Shown: in pieces, positions 1 to 6,320 of the stretch | How the letters are laid out: the number at the start of each line of letters is the position of its first letter | How positions within the stretch are numbered: the first letter of the stretch is position 1 | Origin: a virus | Direction: 5' to 3' (one strand) | IMG/VR virus record: IMGVR_UViG_3300032893_000147 | Location: 1 to 39,851 of that record | Length of the DNA: 39,851 bases | Notes under the pieces: generated by a model | The model's input: only the letters and a program-made list of their open reading frames with translations | Databases searched by the model: none | What the model was told of the DNA's origin: nothing | Program-made: the position numbers and the translations under genes

Positions 1-27
1 TGGTATGGCAACACGGCAATGTATCAT
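1..27 (-). CDS. 5' fragment of small hypothetical gene (cut by window edge)
   Basis: The first nine codons, with ATG at 27-25, of the 49-codon gene that is complete at 38662-38811. The fragment runs off the left edge and is identical to the other copy. It shows that the window opens inside a gene and that the contig closes on itself. Confidence 0.6.
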
Positions 28-40
28 TTTGTATACAACC

Positions 41-232
41 TCAATTGATTCCTGCGGTCATGCAGAACACCCGATGTAGCACCGAGTCAACCAGCACAAC
101 CCCGATGAGGTACTTTGCCCTACGATGCGCGCAGTCAAGCACGTTCTGCAGGTGACGTGTCATTTCACGTCCAGAGACCGAAAAGTCCCGCCACGGCCCG
201 ATTTCAGCGTCCTGGGGCAGTTCCTCAAGCAT
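41..232 (-). CDS. small hypothetical protein downstream of terS (left copy)
   Basis: A 63-codon gene starting with ATG eight bases inside the terS stop region. GGAGG lies six bases before that ATG, so it was chosen over longer upstream extensions in the same frame. The protein begins MLEELPQDAEIGPWRDF, has a basic middle and a short hydrophobic stretch (KYLIGVVLVDSVL). There is no recognisable domain. The right-hand copy at 38825-39016 differs at two residues. Overlap with terS implies translational coupling in the packaging operon. Function unknown. Confidence 0.75.
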   Translation of the reverse strand: MLEELPQDAEIGPWRDFSVSGREMTRHLQNVLDCAHRRAKYLIGVVLVDSVLHRVFCMTAGIN

Positions 233-920
233 CCTTGGCCTCCTCGCGCATCTTCCTCCACCGCTCCGCGGCACTCTCCGCCTCCCCACCCTGCCCCGGG
301 GCTCCCTTGAGCGTATTCGTGGGCACCCAGCCGCCGTAGGGCTCGAAAACGATGACTTCCCGCTCGCTGGTGGCCTGCTCCCCCCACTTGTCGGGATGGA
401 TGCGACCGGCAATCTGTAGAGTACGCTGGATCCTCATGTCACGGGACCGGACGCGCTCAAACGGCTTCAAGTCGGCCTCCTGGTCGAGACTCATGGTCAG
501 TTCGAGGGTTCTCTGAGCCTCGGAGTCAACCGCGAAGGCGTAGGCACGCTCGCAAGTCTCCTTGAACTCCGGACGCTCCCGGGCAGCCTGGAAAAGCGTC
601 TGACGGCTCGGAAGGACAACCGTTCTCCTTCCCGGGCGGTTCGTATTTGTCTGTTTTCTCTGTTTCTGGCCTTCTTCGATGATCTTGGAGAATGACCAAC
701 CCTGAGACTGCAGCTCGATTACCCTCTCCATCCAGGGTTCGAAGACTGTTTCCACCTCCCCCATGCGCCGGGATACATCGGCGACCTCCCGGGCCTCTTT
801 CTCGCGGTCGGGAAGGCCGGTCGTCACGTTCTTGTTGCGCTTGGTCAGCTTGGAGTCTTTGGAACCTTGTCCGTGAGCCTTCTTCTGCGGTCCCTGCGGG
901 GTTTTGGGAGTCTCAGCCAT
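225..920 (-). CDS. terS: terminase small subunit, short allele (231 aa)
   Basis: Recognises phage DNA and presents it to the large terminase subunit to start packaging. The protein has a Lys/Gln-rich N-terminus, a helical DNA-binding-like segment (residues about 60-120, with PSRQTLFQAARERPEF, typical of small terminases) and a C-terminal part with RIQRTLQIAGRIHPDKWGE. The start is ATG at 920 with GGAGG about ten bases upstream. Compared with the 263-aa copy at 39009-39800 it has the same first ~77 residues and the same C-terminal ~70, but a different, 32-residue-shorter centre. The family is inferred from motif style and genome position. The mosaic relation between the two copies is directly visible. 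Confidence 0.82.
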   Translation of the reverse strand: MAETPKTPQGPQKKAHGQGSKDSKLTKRNKNVTTGLPDREKEAREVADVSRRMGEVETVFEPWMERVIELQSQGWSFSKIIEEGQKQRKQTNTNRPGRRTVVLPSRQTLFQAARERPEFKETCERAYAFAVDSEAQRTLELTMSLDQEADLKPFERVRSRDMRIQRTLQIAGRIHPDKWGEQATSEREVIVFEPYGGWVPTNTLKGAPGQGGEAESAAERWRKMREEAKDA

Positions 921-1003
921 ACTAAGCTACCCTCCGGCAAGAAGTTACCACACTTTCGGGGTCTGTGCCACTACTACACAAGCGATAGGTATCTGCCTGT
1001 ACG

Positions 1004-1022
1004 ATTTCTCGATTATTTCTCG
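1004..1022. promoter_or_regulatory. direct repeat ATTTCTCG x2 upstream of the plus promoter
   Basis: ATTTCTCG occurs at 1004-1011 and again at 1015-1022, an 11-bp period (one helical turn), ending nine bases before the -35 box at 1032. The position and phasing suit a regulator binding site for the plus-strand cassette. No binding protein is known; this is an inference from geometry. Confidence 0.4.
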
Positions 1023-1031
1023 CCATAGCAC

Positions 1032-1059
1032 TTGACATATTCCGTAGATTTATTAGTAT
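1032..1059 (+). promoter_or_regulatory. sigma70-type promoter of the plus-strand cassette
   Basis: A consensus -35 TTGACA at 1032-1037, a 16-bp spacer, and TAGTAT (4/6) at 1054-1059. Transcription would begin near 1066, giving a short leader before the ATG at 1081. It is the only candidate promoter facing right in this part of the genome and is paired with a strong terminator at 1968-2006. Confidence 0.7.
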
Positions 1060-1080
1060 GGTGCCATGGAGGCAAGAGAG

Positions 1081-1272
1081 ATGAAGAGAGTAAAGCGATA
1101 CGTGATCCAGCGAATCAAGGACGGGAAGTACCAGGACGATTTCGGCAAGTACTGGAAAAACCTCGACAAGGCGTGGATCTGCCACACGCGCAGCGACGCC
1201 ATGGACTTCTGCGAGTTCGAGTATGACCGCGTGGTCATAGTCTACGTGACCATTTCCCTTGACAAGGAGTAG
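1081..1272 (+). CDS. small hypothetical protein, plus-strand cassette gene 1
   Basis: A 63-aa protein rich in Lys/Arg and aromatic residues (MKRVKRYVIQRIKDGKY at the start), with two Cys in the middle and a beta-like hydrophobic end (VVIVYVTISL). An earlier in-frame ATG at 1066 lies at the predicted transcription start. The ATG at 1081 has GGAGG eight bases upstream and is preferred. It is the first gene of a four-gene run on the opposite strand to the rest of the phage. No family recognised. Small early phage proteins in such isolated cassettes often act on host functions, but nothing in the sequence shows that here. Confidence 0.7.
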   Translation: MKRVKRYVIQRIKDGKYQDDFGKYWKNLDKAWICHTRSDAMDFCEFEYDRVVIVYVTISLDKE

Positions 1273-1275
1273 AAC

Positions 1276-1482
1276 ATGAAGCGCCACGAGATAGCGGCCA
1301 TCATTGGTGCCTACTCCCGCCAGGGGGTAAGCGCCCAGCAGGTTCCCGGCGGATTCATGGTCAGCGCCGGGGAATGGGAAGAAGGGATCATGCAGTACCG
1401 CACGATCAACGAAGCGCGCCGGGACACGGGTGTGGACTACACGAAGGCCCCGGTTCGCCGGGTTCACTACACGCTGGCGTAA
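1276..1482 (+). CDS. small hypothetical protein, plus-strand cassette gene 2
   Basis: A 68-aa protein starting with ATG three bases after the previous stop, with AAGGAG six bases upstream. It begins MKRHEIAAIIGAYSRQGVSA and contains a Gly/Glu-rich turn region followed by a basic C-terminus. No Cys cluster, membrane segment or recognised domain. Tight spacing places it in one transcript with its neighbours. Function unknown. Confidence 0.72.
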   Translation: MKRHEIAAIIGAYSRQGVSAQQVPGGFMVSAGEWEEGIMQYRTINEARRDTGVDYTKAPVRRVHYTLA

Positions 1483-1494
1483 AGGGGGAGAGTC

Positions 1495-1686
1495 ATGGCA
1501 AACGAACGTAAAATGGCGCTGCGAAGAATAGCAATCAAGAGACAACTTCGGCAGTGGGGCGTCCAGATTCCCTCTGAGATCATGTTTGACATCCACGCTC
1601 TTCGTGCGCTTCGCAATGGGCAGGACATCGTGAGAATCATCCCCCTTCCCCTTCCCGGTACTCACTACTTCGGGAAAAGGTGGTAG
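1495..1686 (+). CDS. small basic hypothetical protein, plus-strand cassette gene 3
   Basis: A 63-aa protein with a strongly basic N-terminal helix (KMALRRIAIKRQLRQW), then a segment suggesting a second helix (HALRALRNGQDI) and a proline-rich C-terminus ending in FGKRW. The start is ATG with a purine-rich GGGGGAGAG upstream. The basic helical make-up could suit nucleic-acid binding, but this is only a composition argument. No family recognised. Confidence 0.68.
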   Translation: MANERKMALRRIAIKRQLRQWGVQIPSEIMFDIHALRALRNGQDIVRIIPLPLPGTHYFGKRW

Positions 1687-1689
1687 ACC

Positions 1690-1950
1690 ATGAGCATGAT
1701 CGGAAGCGGCCTGAAGACATGGAAGGTGCGAAAGCACAATTTCTCTTACGACGCCTACCACGCCGAAACAAAGCCGACGCCCAAAGAGGACGCGGCAATC
1801 ATCCGCGCACGCAAACGCCGCCACGACATCGCCCATGCGGCCGGTCAGGACGCAGGAAACAGAAGCATGAAAGCGGCCGGACGCATCGCATGGAACTCGG
1901 ATGACTGGAATGTCGCTTGCGCCGAGGAAGCACGGTTGCTCGGACTCTGA
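1690..1950 (+). CDS. small hypothetical protein, plus-strand cassette gene 4
   Basis: An 86-aa protein starting with ATG three bases after the previous stop; a second ATG two codons on is an alternative. The centre is Lys/Arg/His-rich (IIRARKRRHDIAHAAG) and the C-terminus is more acidic with a Cys (NVACAEEARLLGL). It is the last gene of the cassette, and its stop lies 17 bases before the terminator stem. No recognised domain. Confidence 0.7.
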   Translation: MSMIGSGLKTWKVRKHNFSYDAYHAETKPTPKEDAAIIRARKRRHDIAHAAGQDAGNRSMKAAGRIAWNSDDWNVACAEEARLLGL

Positions 1951-1967
1951 CACACCGCGCAAATGGA

Positions 1968-2006
1968 GAGAGACCCGGGGGCGCTTTACCTCGGGTCTCT
2001 CTTTTT
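1968..2006 (+). terminator. rho-independent terminator of the plus-strand cassette
   Basis: A perfect 10-bp stem GAGAGACCCG (1968-1977) with CGGGTCTCTC (1992-2001), a 14-base loop, then TTTTT at 2002-2006. It lies 17 bases after the last plus-strand stop. The minus-strand side has no comparable U run, so it acts mainly rightward. Confidence 0.93.
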
Positions 2007-2193
2007 GTCCGGGGTACTTCAAAAGGCTACCGACACCGACGGGGTCAACGACCTCGCTTGCCCGTTGCGGGACTTCCCCGCACACCACGCCCCCGGAAGA
2101 TACGGCGCTCGACGTATGCGCGGGGTGTACCTCTTCACTCGCGTCTCGCGTAAAGCACCCCTTGGTACCATCGAGCACCATGTCAGCAGTGTA
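2007..2193. other. non-coding gap between converging transcripts
   Basis: About 190 bases between the plus-strand terminator and the end of the leftward early operon. The open frames here have no ribosome site and unnatural composition. Read on the minus strand there are several inverted repeats, including GGGGTG/CACCCC arms around CGCGAGACGCG (near 2120-2165) and a GCGGGGAAGTCCCGC hairpin (near 2075-2090). No U-tract terminator for the leftward operon was found. It could encode a structured RNA or simply be spacer. Confidence 0.4.
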
Positions 2194-2487
2194 TCACGCC
2201 GGAGCGTCGGGTGCAACAGTTTTCATGTCTTCCTGTTCCCACCTTCCGCACCCCTGGCCCGGCTTCGTGCTCGGCCAGACGGACAGGAAAACAGGCTGCG
2301 CCTGCTGAACAGCGGGGCGAGCTCCTGCATTCTGAATGATGCGCTTCTCCATCTCGCTCACCGGGGGCGGTGCGCTCATCACCACCATTACGGTCGGCGG
2401 CCCCCACCGGCATTGCCCCATCGACTCCGGGGTATCCTTCTCCGGCATCATCCAGAACCGACACGACGCACACAACTTTTCAGACAC
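2194..2487 (-). CDS. small Cys-rich (zinc-binding type) phage protein
   Basis: A 97-aa protein. The N-terminus has CASC at residues 6-9, followed by RFWMM, then GQCRWGPP and, near the C-terminus, GCGRWEQ. This C-x2-C...GQCR...P...C-G-x-W layout is shared by many small phage proteins thought to bind zinc. The start is GTG with AAGGAGG eight bases upstream, and its first G is the last base of the preceding gene's TAG stop, so translation is probably coupled. It is the last gene of the leftward early operon. The biochemical role is unknown. Confidence 0.75.
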   Translation of the reverse strand: MSEKLCASCRFWMMPEKDTPESMGQCRWGPPTVMVVMSAPPPVSEMEKRIIQNAGARPAVQQAQPVFLSVWPSTKPGQGCGRWEQEDMKTVAPDAPA

Positions 2488-2660
2488 TAGATACACCTCC
2501 TTATGTCCCTCAGAAACCGCAGCGCCCACAGGCGGTCCGCTATCCACGCGCACAGGACGCGAACGACCTGTACCAGCTTCGCCACGATGATCAGGGCGAC
2601 GATAACTCCGATCCCGATACCCAAGGTGATCCCCAAACGCTCCAGAGCGTACAGCAACAC
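2487..2660 (-). CDS. small single-span membrane protein
   Basis: A 57-aa protein. It begins one base after the RusA-like gene's TGA, with GTG preceded by GGAGG at six bases, and its TAG shares a base with the next GTG start. Residues about 10-32 are a clear membrane span (GITLGIGIGVIVALIIVAKL), followed by a short, basic, Trp-rich tail. No family recognised. Small membrane proteins in early operons may act in exclusion or host modification, but the sequence only shows a membrane anchor. Confidence 0.7.
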   Translation of the reverse strand: MLLYALERLGITLGIGIGVIVALIIVAKLVQVVRVLCAWIADRLWALRFLRDIRRCI

Positions 2661-2661
2661 G

Positions 2662-3021
2662 TCACACCTCCTCGATTTCGAAGTCTATGCGGGACTGCCC
2701 GCGCAGAGACCGGCCAACACGCTCCACGACCCAGCGGTCAATCTGGTTGTCGTCGTTAATGGCGCCCGAAAGCTGGATGGCATCTCCCGCGGCCTTGATT
2801 ATAGCAGACGTGTCCATGCGTGGGGGGAGATCAACGCGAAGCTTCACGGAAACCCTCGATGTACCGAATAACTCTCCGAGCTCGCGGTCTCGCGTGATCA
2901 CCATGGCCATCGTCTCCTTGAAATAGACGTACTCCTTGTTCGCAAAGAAGCGCCCTCCCTTGCCGTGGGAAAGGCGGTCGTTGTCCGACACCGCGGTACC
3001 GCTCCAGGTAGCGCGGATCAC
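2662..3021 (-). CDS. rusA: RusA-like Holliday junction resolvase
   Basis: A 119-aa protein of about the size of RusA (120 aa), a dimeric endonuclease that cuts four-way DNA junctions during phage recombination and DNA processing. The C-terminal half carries the family pattern: D70, then IIKAAGDAI with D80, then INDDNQI with D90/D91. The spacing fits the acidic metal-binding residues of RusA. It starts with GTG overlapping the upstream TGA (GTGA). With Erf and the RecB-like nuclease encoded upstream it would complete a recombination set. Similarity is limited to the motif region, so a divergent RusA is the best call. Confidence 0.75.
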   Translation of the reverse strand: MIRATWSGTAVSDNDRLSHGKGGRFFANKEYVYFKETMAMVITRDRELGELFGTSRVSVKLRVDLPPRMDTSAIIKAAGDAIQLSGAINDDNQIDRWVVERVGRSLRGQSRIDFEIEEV

Positions 3022-3338
3022 TGCTTGTCTCCCTGCAGGAAGTGTTCGGCAATCACCGTGAGGCTCTTGAAGGCGGGCATCATCGCGGCGTCACGGTCTT
3101 CGAGGTACTTGATGCGTACCGCCTGAGCTATGATGCGACGCTCCAGGCGTTCGCGTACCTCCTGGCCGATCACGTTGGGCATCCTCTCAACGTCGTGGGT
3201 CCAACGCTTGTTTGACTCGTGACGACCCCAGGCGAAAAACGCCCAGCACAGAACCGATACGAACAGAAGGATAATGAGAAACGCGCCGAATGCCGGGGCG
3301 TGGTACGAAAGGAACTGGAAAAGCTGGTCGAACATCAT
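3018..3338 (-). CDS. N-terminally anchored membrane protein with helical tail
   Basis: A 106-aa protein with a membrane span at about residues 15-38 (APAFGAFLIILLFVSVLCWA) followed by a charged helical region rich in Arg/Glu. It starts with ATG at 3338, just after the previous TAG (a second ATG follows directly), and ends overlapping the rusA GTG. The architecture, one span plus a coiled soluble tail, resembles small phage inner-membrane proteins, but no family was identified. Confidence 0.72.
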   Translation of the reverse strand: MMFDQLFQFLSYHAPAFGAFLIILLFVSVLCWAFFAWGRHESNKRWTHDVERMPNVIGQEVRERLERRIIAQAVRIKYLEDRDAAMMPAFKSLTVIAEHFLQGDKQ

Positions 3339-3340
3339 CC

Positions 3341-3508
3341 CTACTTCCCCCCTTGTGCCCGGCCCTCGGCCTGTCGGTACATGCGCTTGAAGTGCTGTAG
3401 TGGTCTGCGCTCGACAAGGCCGTAGTCATGTACTCCGTCGTAAACAAGGCGATACTCGCGGTTGTACCACTTCCGCCGAATCCACCACTTGCGCAACCAA
3501 TTGCTCAT
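3341..3508 (-). CDS. small basic aromatic-rich hypothetical protein
   Basis: A 55-aa protein beginning MSNWLRKWWIRRKWYNREY. It is very rich in Trp, Arg, Lys and Tyr, with predicted high pI. The ATG overlaps the upstream stop as ATGA, which decides the start over longer in-frame extensions. The Trp/Arg pattern might suit membrane-surface or nucleic-acid contact. No family recognised. Confidence 0.68.
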   Translation of the reverse strand: MSNWLRKWWIRRKWYNREYRLVYDGVHDYGLVERRPLQHFKRMYRQAEGRAQGGK

Positions 3509-4068
3509 GTCCCTGCGCTCCTGTCTTCCACGACGGGGCCGCACCACGCCATATCCCGGTCCGGTCTGGGGTGTTTGCGTACTCCATCCGGCATGACAAC
3601 CCCTCCATACCCGATTGACCACCAATCGCAGGTCTTGCATCTCCACCGCCTCGCTGCCTCGGGAGGGGAGGGGAACCATCGGTGCTCACTGGCAAAAGTT
3701 CCCGCCCCCAGAGCTTTCGCCGCATATTCCGCCTGATCTCGTGTTGCGTACCTGACAGCCTTTAGACTGTCTGAAGTCCAACCGGTTCCGGTCCACCAAG
3801 CTGGTCCTGAATCCGCAGTTTCGACAAGCCAGGCCGTCTCATCTTTGTGGCATGGGCAGTTGCATCTTTCACCTTCGACGTGGCTTCCCTCACAGTAATA
3901 TGGACACCCGATCTGACCGGCGGGGGCGGGCGTCTCGTCGGGGTAGCGGCGGAGGGCTTCGGCTTTCGCATGGTCAATTGCCGTGGCCCCTACCTTCGAC
4001 ACAAACGGAATGCCTTCTCTGGCCGCCATGTATCCCGCCATAAACGCATCACGCTCTTTCTGGCTCAT
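3505..4068 (-). CDS. hypothetical protein with two Cys clusters
   Basis: A 187-aa protein. It begins MSQKERDAFMAGYMAAREG, an opening seen in small phage proteins of unknown role. A Cys-rich patch CPYYCEGSHVEGERCNCPC (residues about 54-73) and WRCKTCDWWS nearer the C-terminus suggest one or two zinc sites. The ATG overlaps the methylase stop (ATGA) and sets the start; a much longer upstream extension of the same frame is a shadow of the methylase gene. Function unknown. Confidence 0.7.
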   Translation of the reverse strand: MSQKERDAFMAGYMAAREGIPFVSKVGATAIDHAKAEALRRYPDETPAPAGQIGCPYYCEGSHVEGERCNCPCHKDETAWLVETADSGPAWWTGTGWTSDSLKAVRYATRDQAEYAAKALGAGTFASEHRWFPSPPEAARRWRCKTCDWWSIGYGGVVMPDGVRKHPRPDRDMAWCGPVVEDRSAGT

Positions 4069-4640
4069 GGAAGTCCTCCCCACTGTTCCGCCATGGCGGC
4101 GGCGATTCCTGAAAAAGTTACCGACTTCAACGACCGACCGTTCGGATTTCGCTTGTCGCTCCAGAAGTCCAGCTTCTTGTATGGCGGACCGATCATCTTG
4201 GTGGGTACGAGCTTCGGGAGACCCTTCAGCCAAAGGCAAGTGTCCTTTCGGTAATCGTGACCGAACATGAATGGATGGACGATCTGGTCTGGCTTGCGGT
4301 ACCTGGTAGACATCACGCCGATGGGATTCTCGACGGCTATCCTCGGAATCGGAGCATTGATGAACGCCATGAAAAACTCGGTGGCCTTCTCGCGGTTCCC
4401 GCGCCAATCAAGATCGGACCGTCGATTCAACCAGTTGTTGCCGCCGACGCACAGATACTTGCACGGGGGGTGGGCAATCATGAGGTCCCATCCATCTCCG
4501 AGAACATTGAGCACGTCGCCCTGTATATGATGGCCCGGCGTGTCACTCGGGAGGATGTCGCAGGACCAGGCATCGTGTCCCCTCGCTGCGAAGGAATCGC
4601 GGACCCTCCCGCTGAACTCACAGGCAACGAGCACTTTCAT
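4065..4640 (-). CDS. orphan DNA methylase of the cytosine-C5 type
   Basis: A 191-aa protein with a compact SAM-dependent methylase core. The N-terminus VLVACEFSGRVRDSF with CDI (27-29) fits SAM binding. HPPC at 57-60 matches the catalytic Pro-Cys of cytosine-C5 methylases, and ENP at 104-106 matches their ENV motif. It is about half the length of a full C5 methylase and lacks an obvious target-recognition domain; such short relatives are common in phages. No restriction partner is nearby, so protection against host restriction is the simplest inferred role. ATG at 4640 has AAGGAG upstream, and both ends overlap neighbours as ATGA. Confidence 0.75.
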   Translation of the reverse strand: MKVLVACEFSGRVRDSFAARGHDAWSCDILPSDTPGHHIQGDVLNVLGDGWDLMIAHPPCKYLCVGGNNWLNRRSDLDWRGNREKATEFFMAFINAPIPRIAVENPIGVMSTRYRKPDQIVHPFMFGHDYRKDTCLWLKGLPKLVPTKMIGPPYKKLDFWSDKRNPNGRSLKSVTFSGIAAAMAEQWGGLP

Positions 4641-4777
4641 CCCTTCGTCTCCTTTGGCGGCTGGGCGTGCGAATCCAGAAACGCCGTGATCTTGTCCTGA
4701 CACGCCTTGCAGATGACCAGCGACGGAGGGGCAGGCGGAACCCCGCACCCATTTGCGCAGAGCTTCAACGGCTTCAC
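4637..4777 (-). CDS. 46-aa zinc-ribbon microprotein
   Basis: A GTG start overlapping the upstream TGA (GTGA), with AAGGAG seven bases before it. The protein has CANGC near the N-terminus and CKAC in the middle, four Cys spaced as in a small zinc ribbon, then a short helix (DKITAFLDSH). The stop overlaps the methylase ATG. It is translationally linked to the methylase gene. The partner and function are unknown. Confidence 0.7.
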   Translation of the reverse strand: MKPLKLCANGCGVPPAPPSLVICKACQDKITAFLDSHAQPPKETKG

Positions 4778-5211
4778 TTCGTCTCCTTTAGGGCGGCGTT
4801 GGCCTTGTCCAGCGATGCGCGATACTCCCTGCATCCCTTTGTATGTGACGCTGGCGTTCGGTCTCGCTCAGGTGGAATGCAGAAGCACGGCCGTCCGTCA
4901 TCGCTCATTGGGACGAAGTGATAGAGCTTGCTGTGAAGGTCTCGAAGTAGTTCCCTCAGCCCCGTCCCCTCGGCAGGCTCGGGCGGGGTGGACTTGGCCG
5001 TGTAGGGCGGTGTCCCATACTCAACAGCAGGATCGAGCGGGGTGGAGTGCGCTGATTCAATCTCTTTTGTGAGTCGCCAAGGATCGGGATCGGGCGGGTG
5101 GGCGGCGAGGACGGAACGTAGTTCATAAGCAAACACGCTATCGCCATCCATCGCGTCTTCCCAGAACTTCGCCAGCGCCTCCAGATCTTCGCGCAGTTCC
5201 TTGTCAGCCAT
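4774..5211 (-). CDS. hypothetical protein, early operon
   Basis: A 145-aa protein with an acidic helical N-terminus (MADKELREDLEALAKFWED), a proline-rich, probably disordered centre (residues about 40-85), and a C-terminal Cys/His-containing segment (RPCFCIPP, HTKGCREY) that could bind metal. ATG at 5211 overlaps the end of the upstream gene. No family recognised. Confidence 0.68.
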   Translation of the reverse strand: MADKELREDLEALAKFWEDAMDGDSVFAYELRSVLAAHPPDPDPWRLTKEIESAHSTPLDPAVEYGTPPYTAKSTPPEPAEGTGLRELLRDLHSKLYHFVPMSDDGRPCFCIPPERDRTPASHTKGCREYRASLDKANAALKETK

Positions 5212-5569
5212 GGATCACCTCCTCAATGCGGGCGAGCAGGGCGCGGGCCGTTCTGACGTCGCCAAGGAGAAGCAATGTAGCGTTGGACTGCCACAAAATA
5301 TGATAGTTCTTTCTGTGTGCGAAATGCTCTATATCGATATTCGCAAGACGTGAAAGAGCGTTCCGTGCCTCTCGCAGAAGCGCCTCGGCCGCTTTCGATT
5401 TTTCCCACCAATAGGTTTCCGCGATGGATGCCAGCCGAAGCTTTTCCTTCGCCTGGTCTCGCTCCTTCTCGCTGGCGGAGAGGTCGGCGAGCATCCGCAA
5501 TTCCATGTCATCGGGACGACTCACCTTGGCGAGCGAACGTATGTACTTCTCCCAATCACTTGCCGTCAT
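5204..5569 (-). CDS. helical hypothetical protein, early operon
   Basis: A 121-aa protein. It begins MTASDWEKYIRSLAKVSRPD and continues as long amphipathic helices with coiled-coil character (SASEKERDQAKEKLRLASI) and an Arg-rich C-terminus. The ATG at 5569 lies 14 bases inside the preceding gene and has a GAGAG purine run before it, so it was chosen over an extension further upstream. No recognised domain. Confidence 0.66.
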   Translation of the reverse strand: MTASDWEKYIRSLAKVSRPDDMELRMLADLSASEKERDQAKEKLRLASIAETYWWEKSKAAEALLREARNALSRLANIDIEHFAHRKNYHILWQSNATLLLLGDVRTARALLARIEEVIHG

Positions 5570-5777
5570 TCTTTCTCTCCTCGTCGAACAAAGCCGAAAG
5601 GATACGGTCGGCGTGTCCGTAGGCATCGTCAACCGGAATCTCTCCGTGGTATCCCCAATAGTTCATAAAGTAGATCGCCAGCTTCTCACGGCCCTCGGTG
5701 CGCAGACGGTCCTTAATTTCTTGGATGCCATCCTCATAGGCTTGTATCACAGCATGGGTATTGTCTGTTACAAGCAC
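5556..5777 (-). CDS. small acidic hypothetical protein
   Basis: A 73-aa protein starting with GTG that has AAGGAG six bases upstream. A helical region (VIQAYEDGIQEIKDRLRTEGREKL) is followed by YFMNYWGYHGEIPVDDAYGHADR. The start falls inside the last codons of the preceding tiny membrane-protein gene. No family recognised. Confidence 0.65.
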   Translation of the reverse strand: MLVTDNTHAVIQAYEDGIQEIKDRLRTEGREKLAIYFMNYWGYHGEIPVDDAYGHADRILSALFDEERKNDGK

Positions 5778-5914
5778 CTCTTTCTCCTTGGCCTTTTCCA
5801 CGGAAGAATGACGACGACGCGAAAAGTTCCCTCCCAGACGAACTGAAGACAGAGGATGCAGAACATCGCCGCAGCTCCGAAGCAGGCACCGATCCAAAAC
5901 GAAATCATCACCAT
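5768..5914 (-). CDS. 48-aa single-span membrane microprotein
   Basis: ATG at 5914 follows AAGGAGG at five bases. Residues 3-24 form a hydrophobic span with three Cys (ISFWIGACFGAAAMFCILC), followed by a strongly basic tail (PWKRPRRKR). The positive-inside rule puts the tail in the cytoplasm. The stop overlaps the next GTG start by ten bases. No homologous family recognised. Confidence 0.62.
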   Translation of the reverse strand: MVMISFWIGACFGAAAMFCILCLQFVWEGTFRVVVILPWKRPRRKRCL

Positions 5915-5947
5915 TTCATCCTCCTTGGCTGGGAAGGTCCCTTCACG

Positions 5948-6097
5948 CTACTTGGAAAATCGCCGGACCATCTTGATGATCTTCCTCGCTTCGGTTTCCC
6001 ACAGATCCTGGCAAGGGCAGTCATCCCATGGACGCGGCGAGTCGCTGTAGCCAAACAGATACTTGGCAACCTTCTTCTCAAGAGCCTTCTCCGTCAT
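5948..6097 (-). CDS. 49-aa hypothetical protein
   Basis: ATG at 6097 is preceded by AAGGAG at six bases. The protein starts MTEKALEKKVAKYLFGYSDS, has a C-P-C (DDCPCQDLW) in the middle and a basic helical end (EARKIIKMVRRFSK). Longer upstream in-frame extensions overlap the preceding gene and lack a ribosome site. Unknown function. Confidence 0.68.
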   Translation of the reverse strand: MTEKALEKKVAKYLFGYSDSPRPWDDCPCQDLWETEARKIIKMVRRFSK

Positions 6098-6119
6098 AGT
6101 CTTCTCCTTGCTGAGAACA

Positions 6120-6305
6120 TCACTTCCCGCTATTGCGCGCCGCAGAACACACCTCGCAATAATCCTTGCCATTGCGATATGTCCATCCTGCCTTTTTGGC
6201 ATGCTGTCTATGCTCCTTGGCGTCCCGATAGTGATCGTCAACGCCATAGGTTTCCCCGCAATCCTCTCCATCGCAAACAAGAAACCTTTCGATCATCATG
6301 CTCAT
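6120..6305 (-). CDS. 61-aa zinc-binding microprotein
   Basis: Cys pairs CDGEDC (residues about 11-16) and CEVC (50-53) flank a His/Lys-rich helix (DAKEHRQHAKKAGW), a layout typical of a small zinc ribbon. The start is ATG at 6305; a second ATG two codons later is possible. It lies in the middle of the leftward early operon. The target is unknown. Confidence 0.72.
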   Translation of the reverse strand: MSMMIERFLVCDGEDCGETYGVDDHYRDAKEHRQHAKKAGWTYRNGKDYCEVCSAARNSGK

Positions 6306-6320
6306 GCCTGTATTCTCCGG

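Larger units (their letters stand above)
1..971. repeat. left copy of the terminal near-repeat (contig closure)
   Basis: Positions 1-971 align end to end with 38785-39851, the last base of the window. The flanks are nearly identical with scattered SNPs, while about 430-660 is clearly diverged and is 96 bp shorter than its counterpart. The copy holds the start of a small gene, a 63-codon gene and a complete terS. Seen directly: the alignment and the length difference. Inferred: the contig is a circular or circularly permuted phage genome whose assembly ended at a strain-variable gene. A true duplication cannot be excluded. Confidence 0.93.

Noticed and set aside
922-2181. 419-codon open frame on the minus strand
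   Set aside because: It is antisense to the four plus-strand genes, which have good ribosome sites, a promoter and a terminator. Its composition is shadow-like (repeated Val/Arg/His/Leu) and it has no ribosome site.
1963-2490. 175-codon plus-strand frame after the terminator
   Set aside because: It begins within the terminator region and is the complement of the Cys-rich gene at 2194-2487; no ribosome site.
3509-3679. 5' extension of the 55-aa Trp-rich gene
   Set aside because: The extension overlaps the upstream gene's coding part. The ATGA junction at 3508 gives the more natural start.
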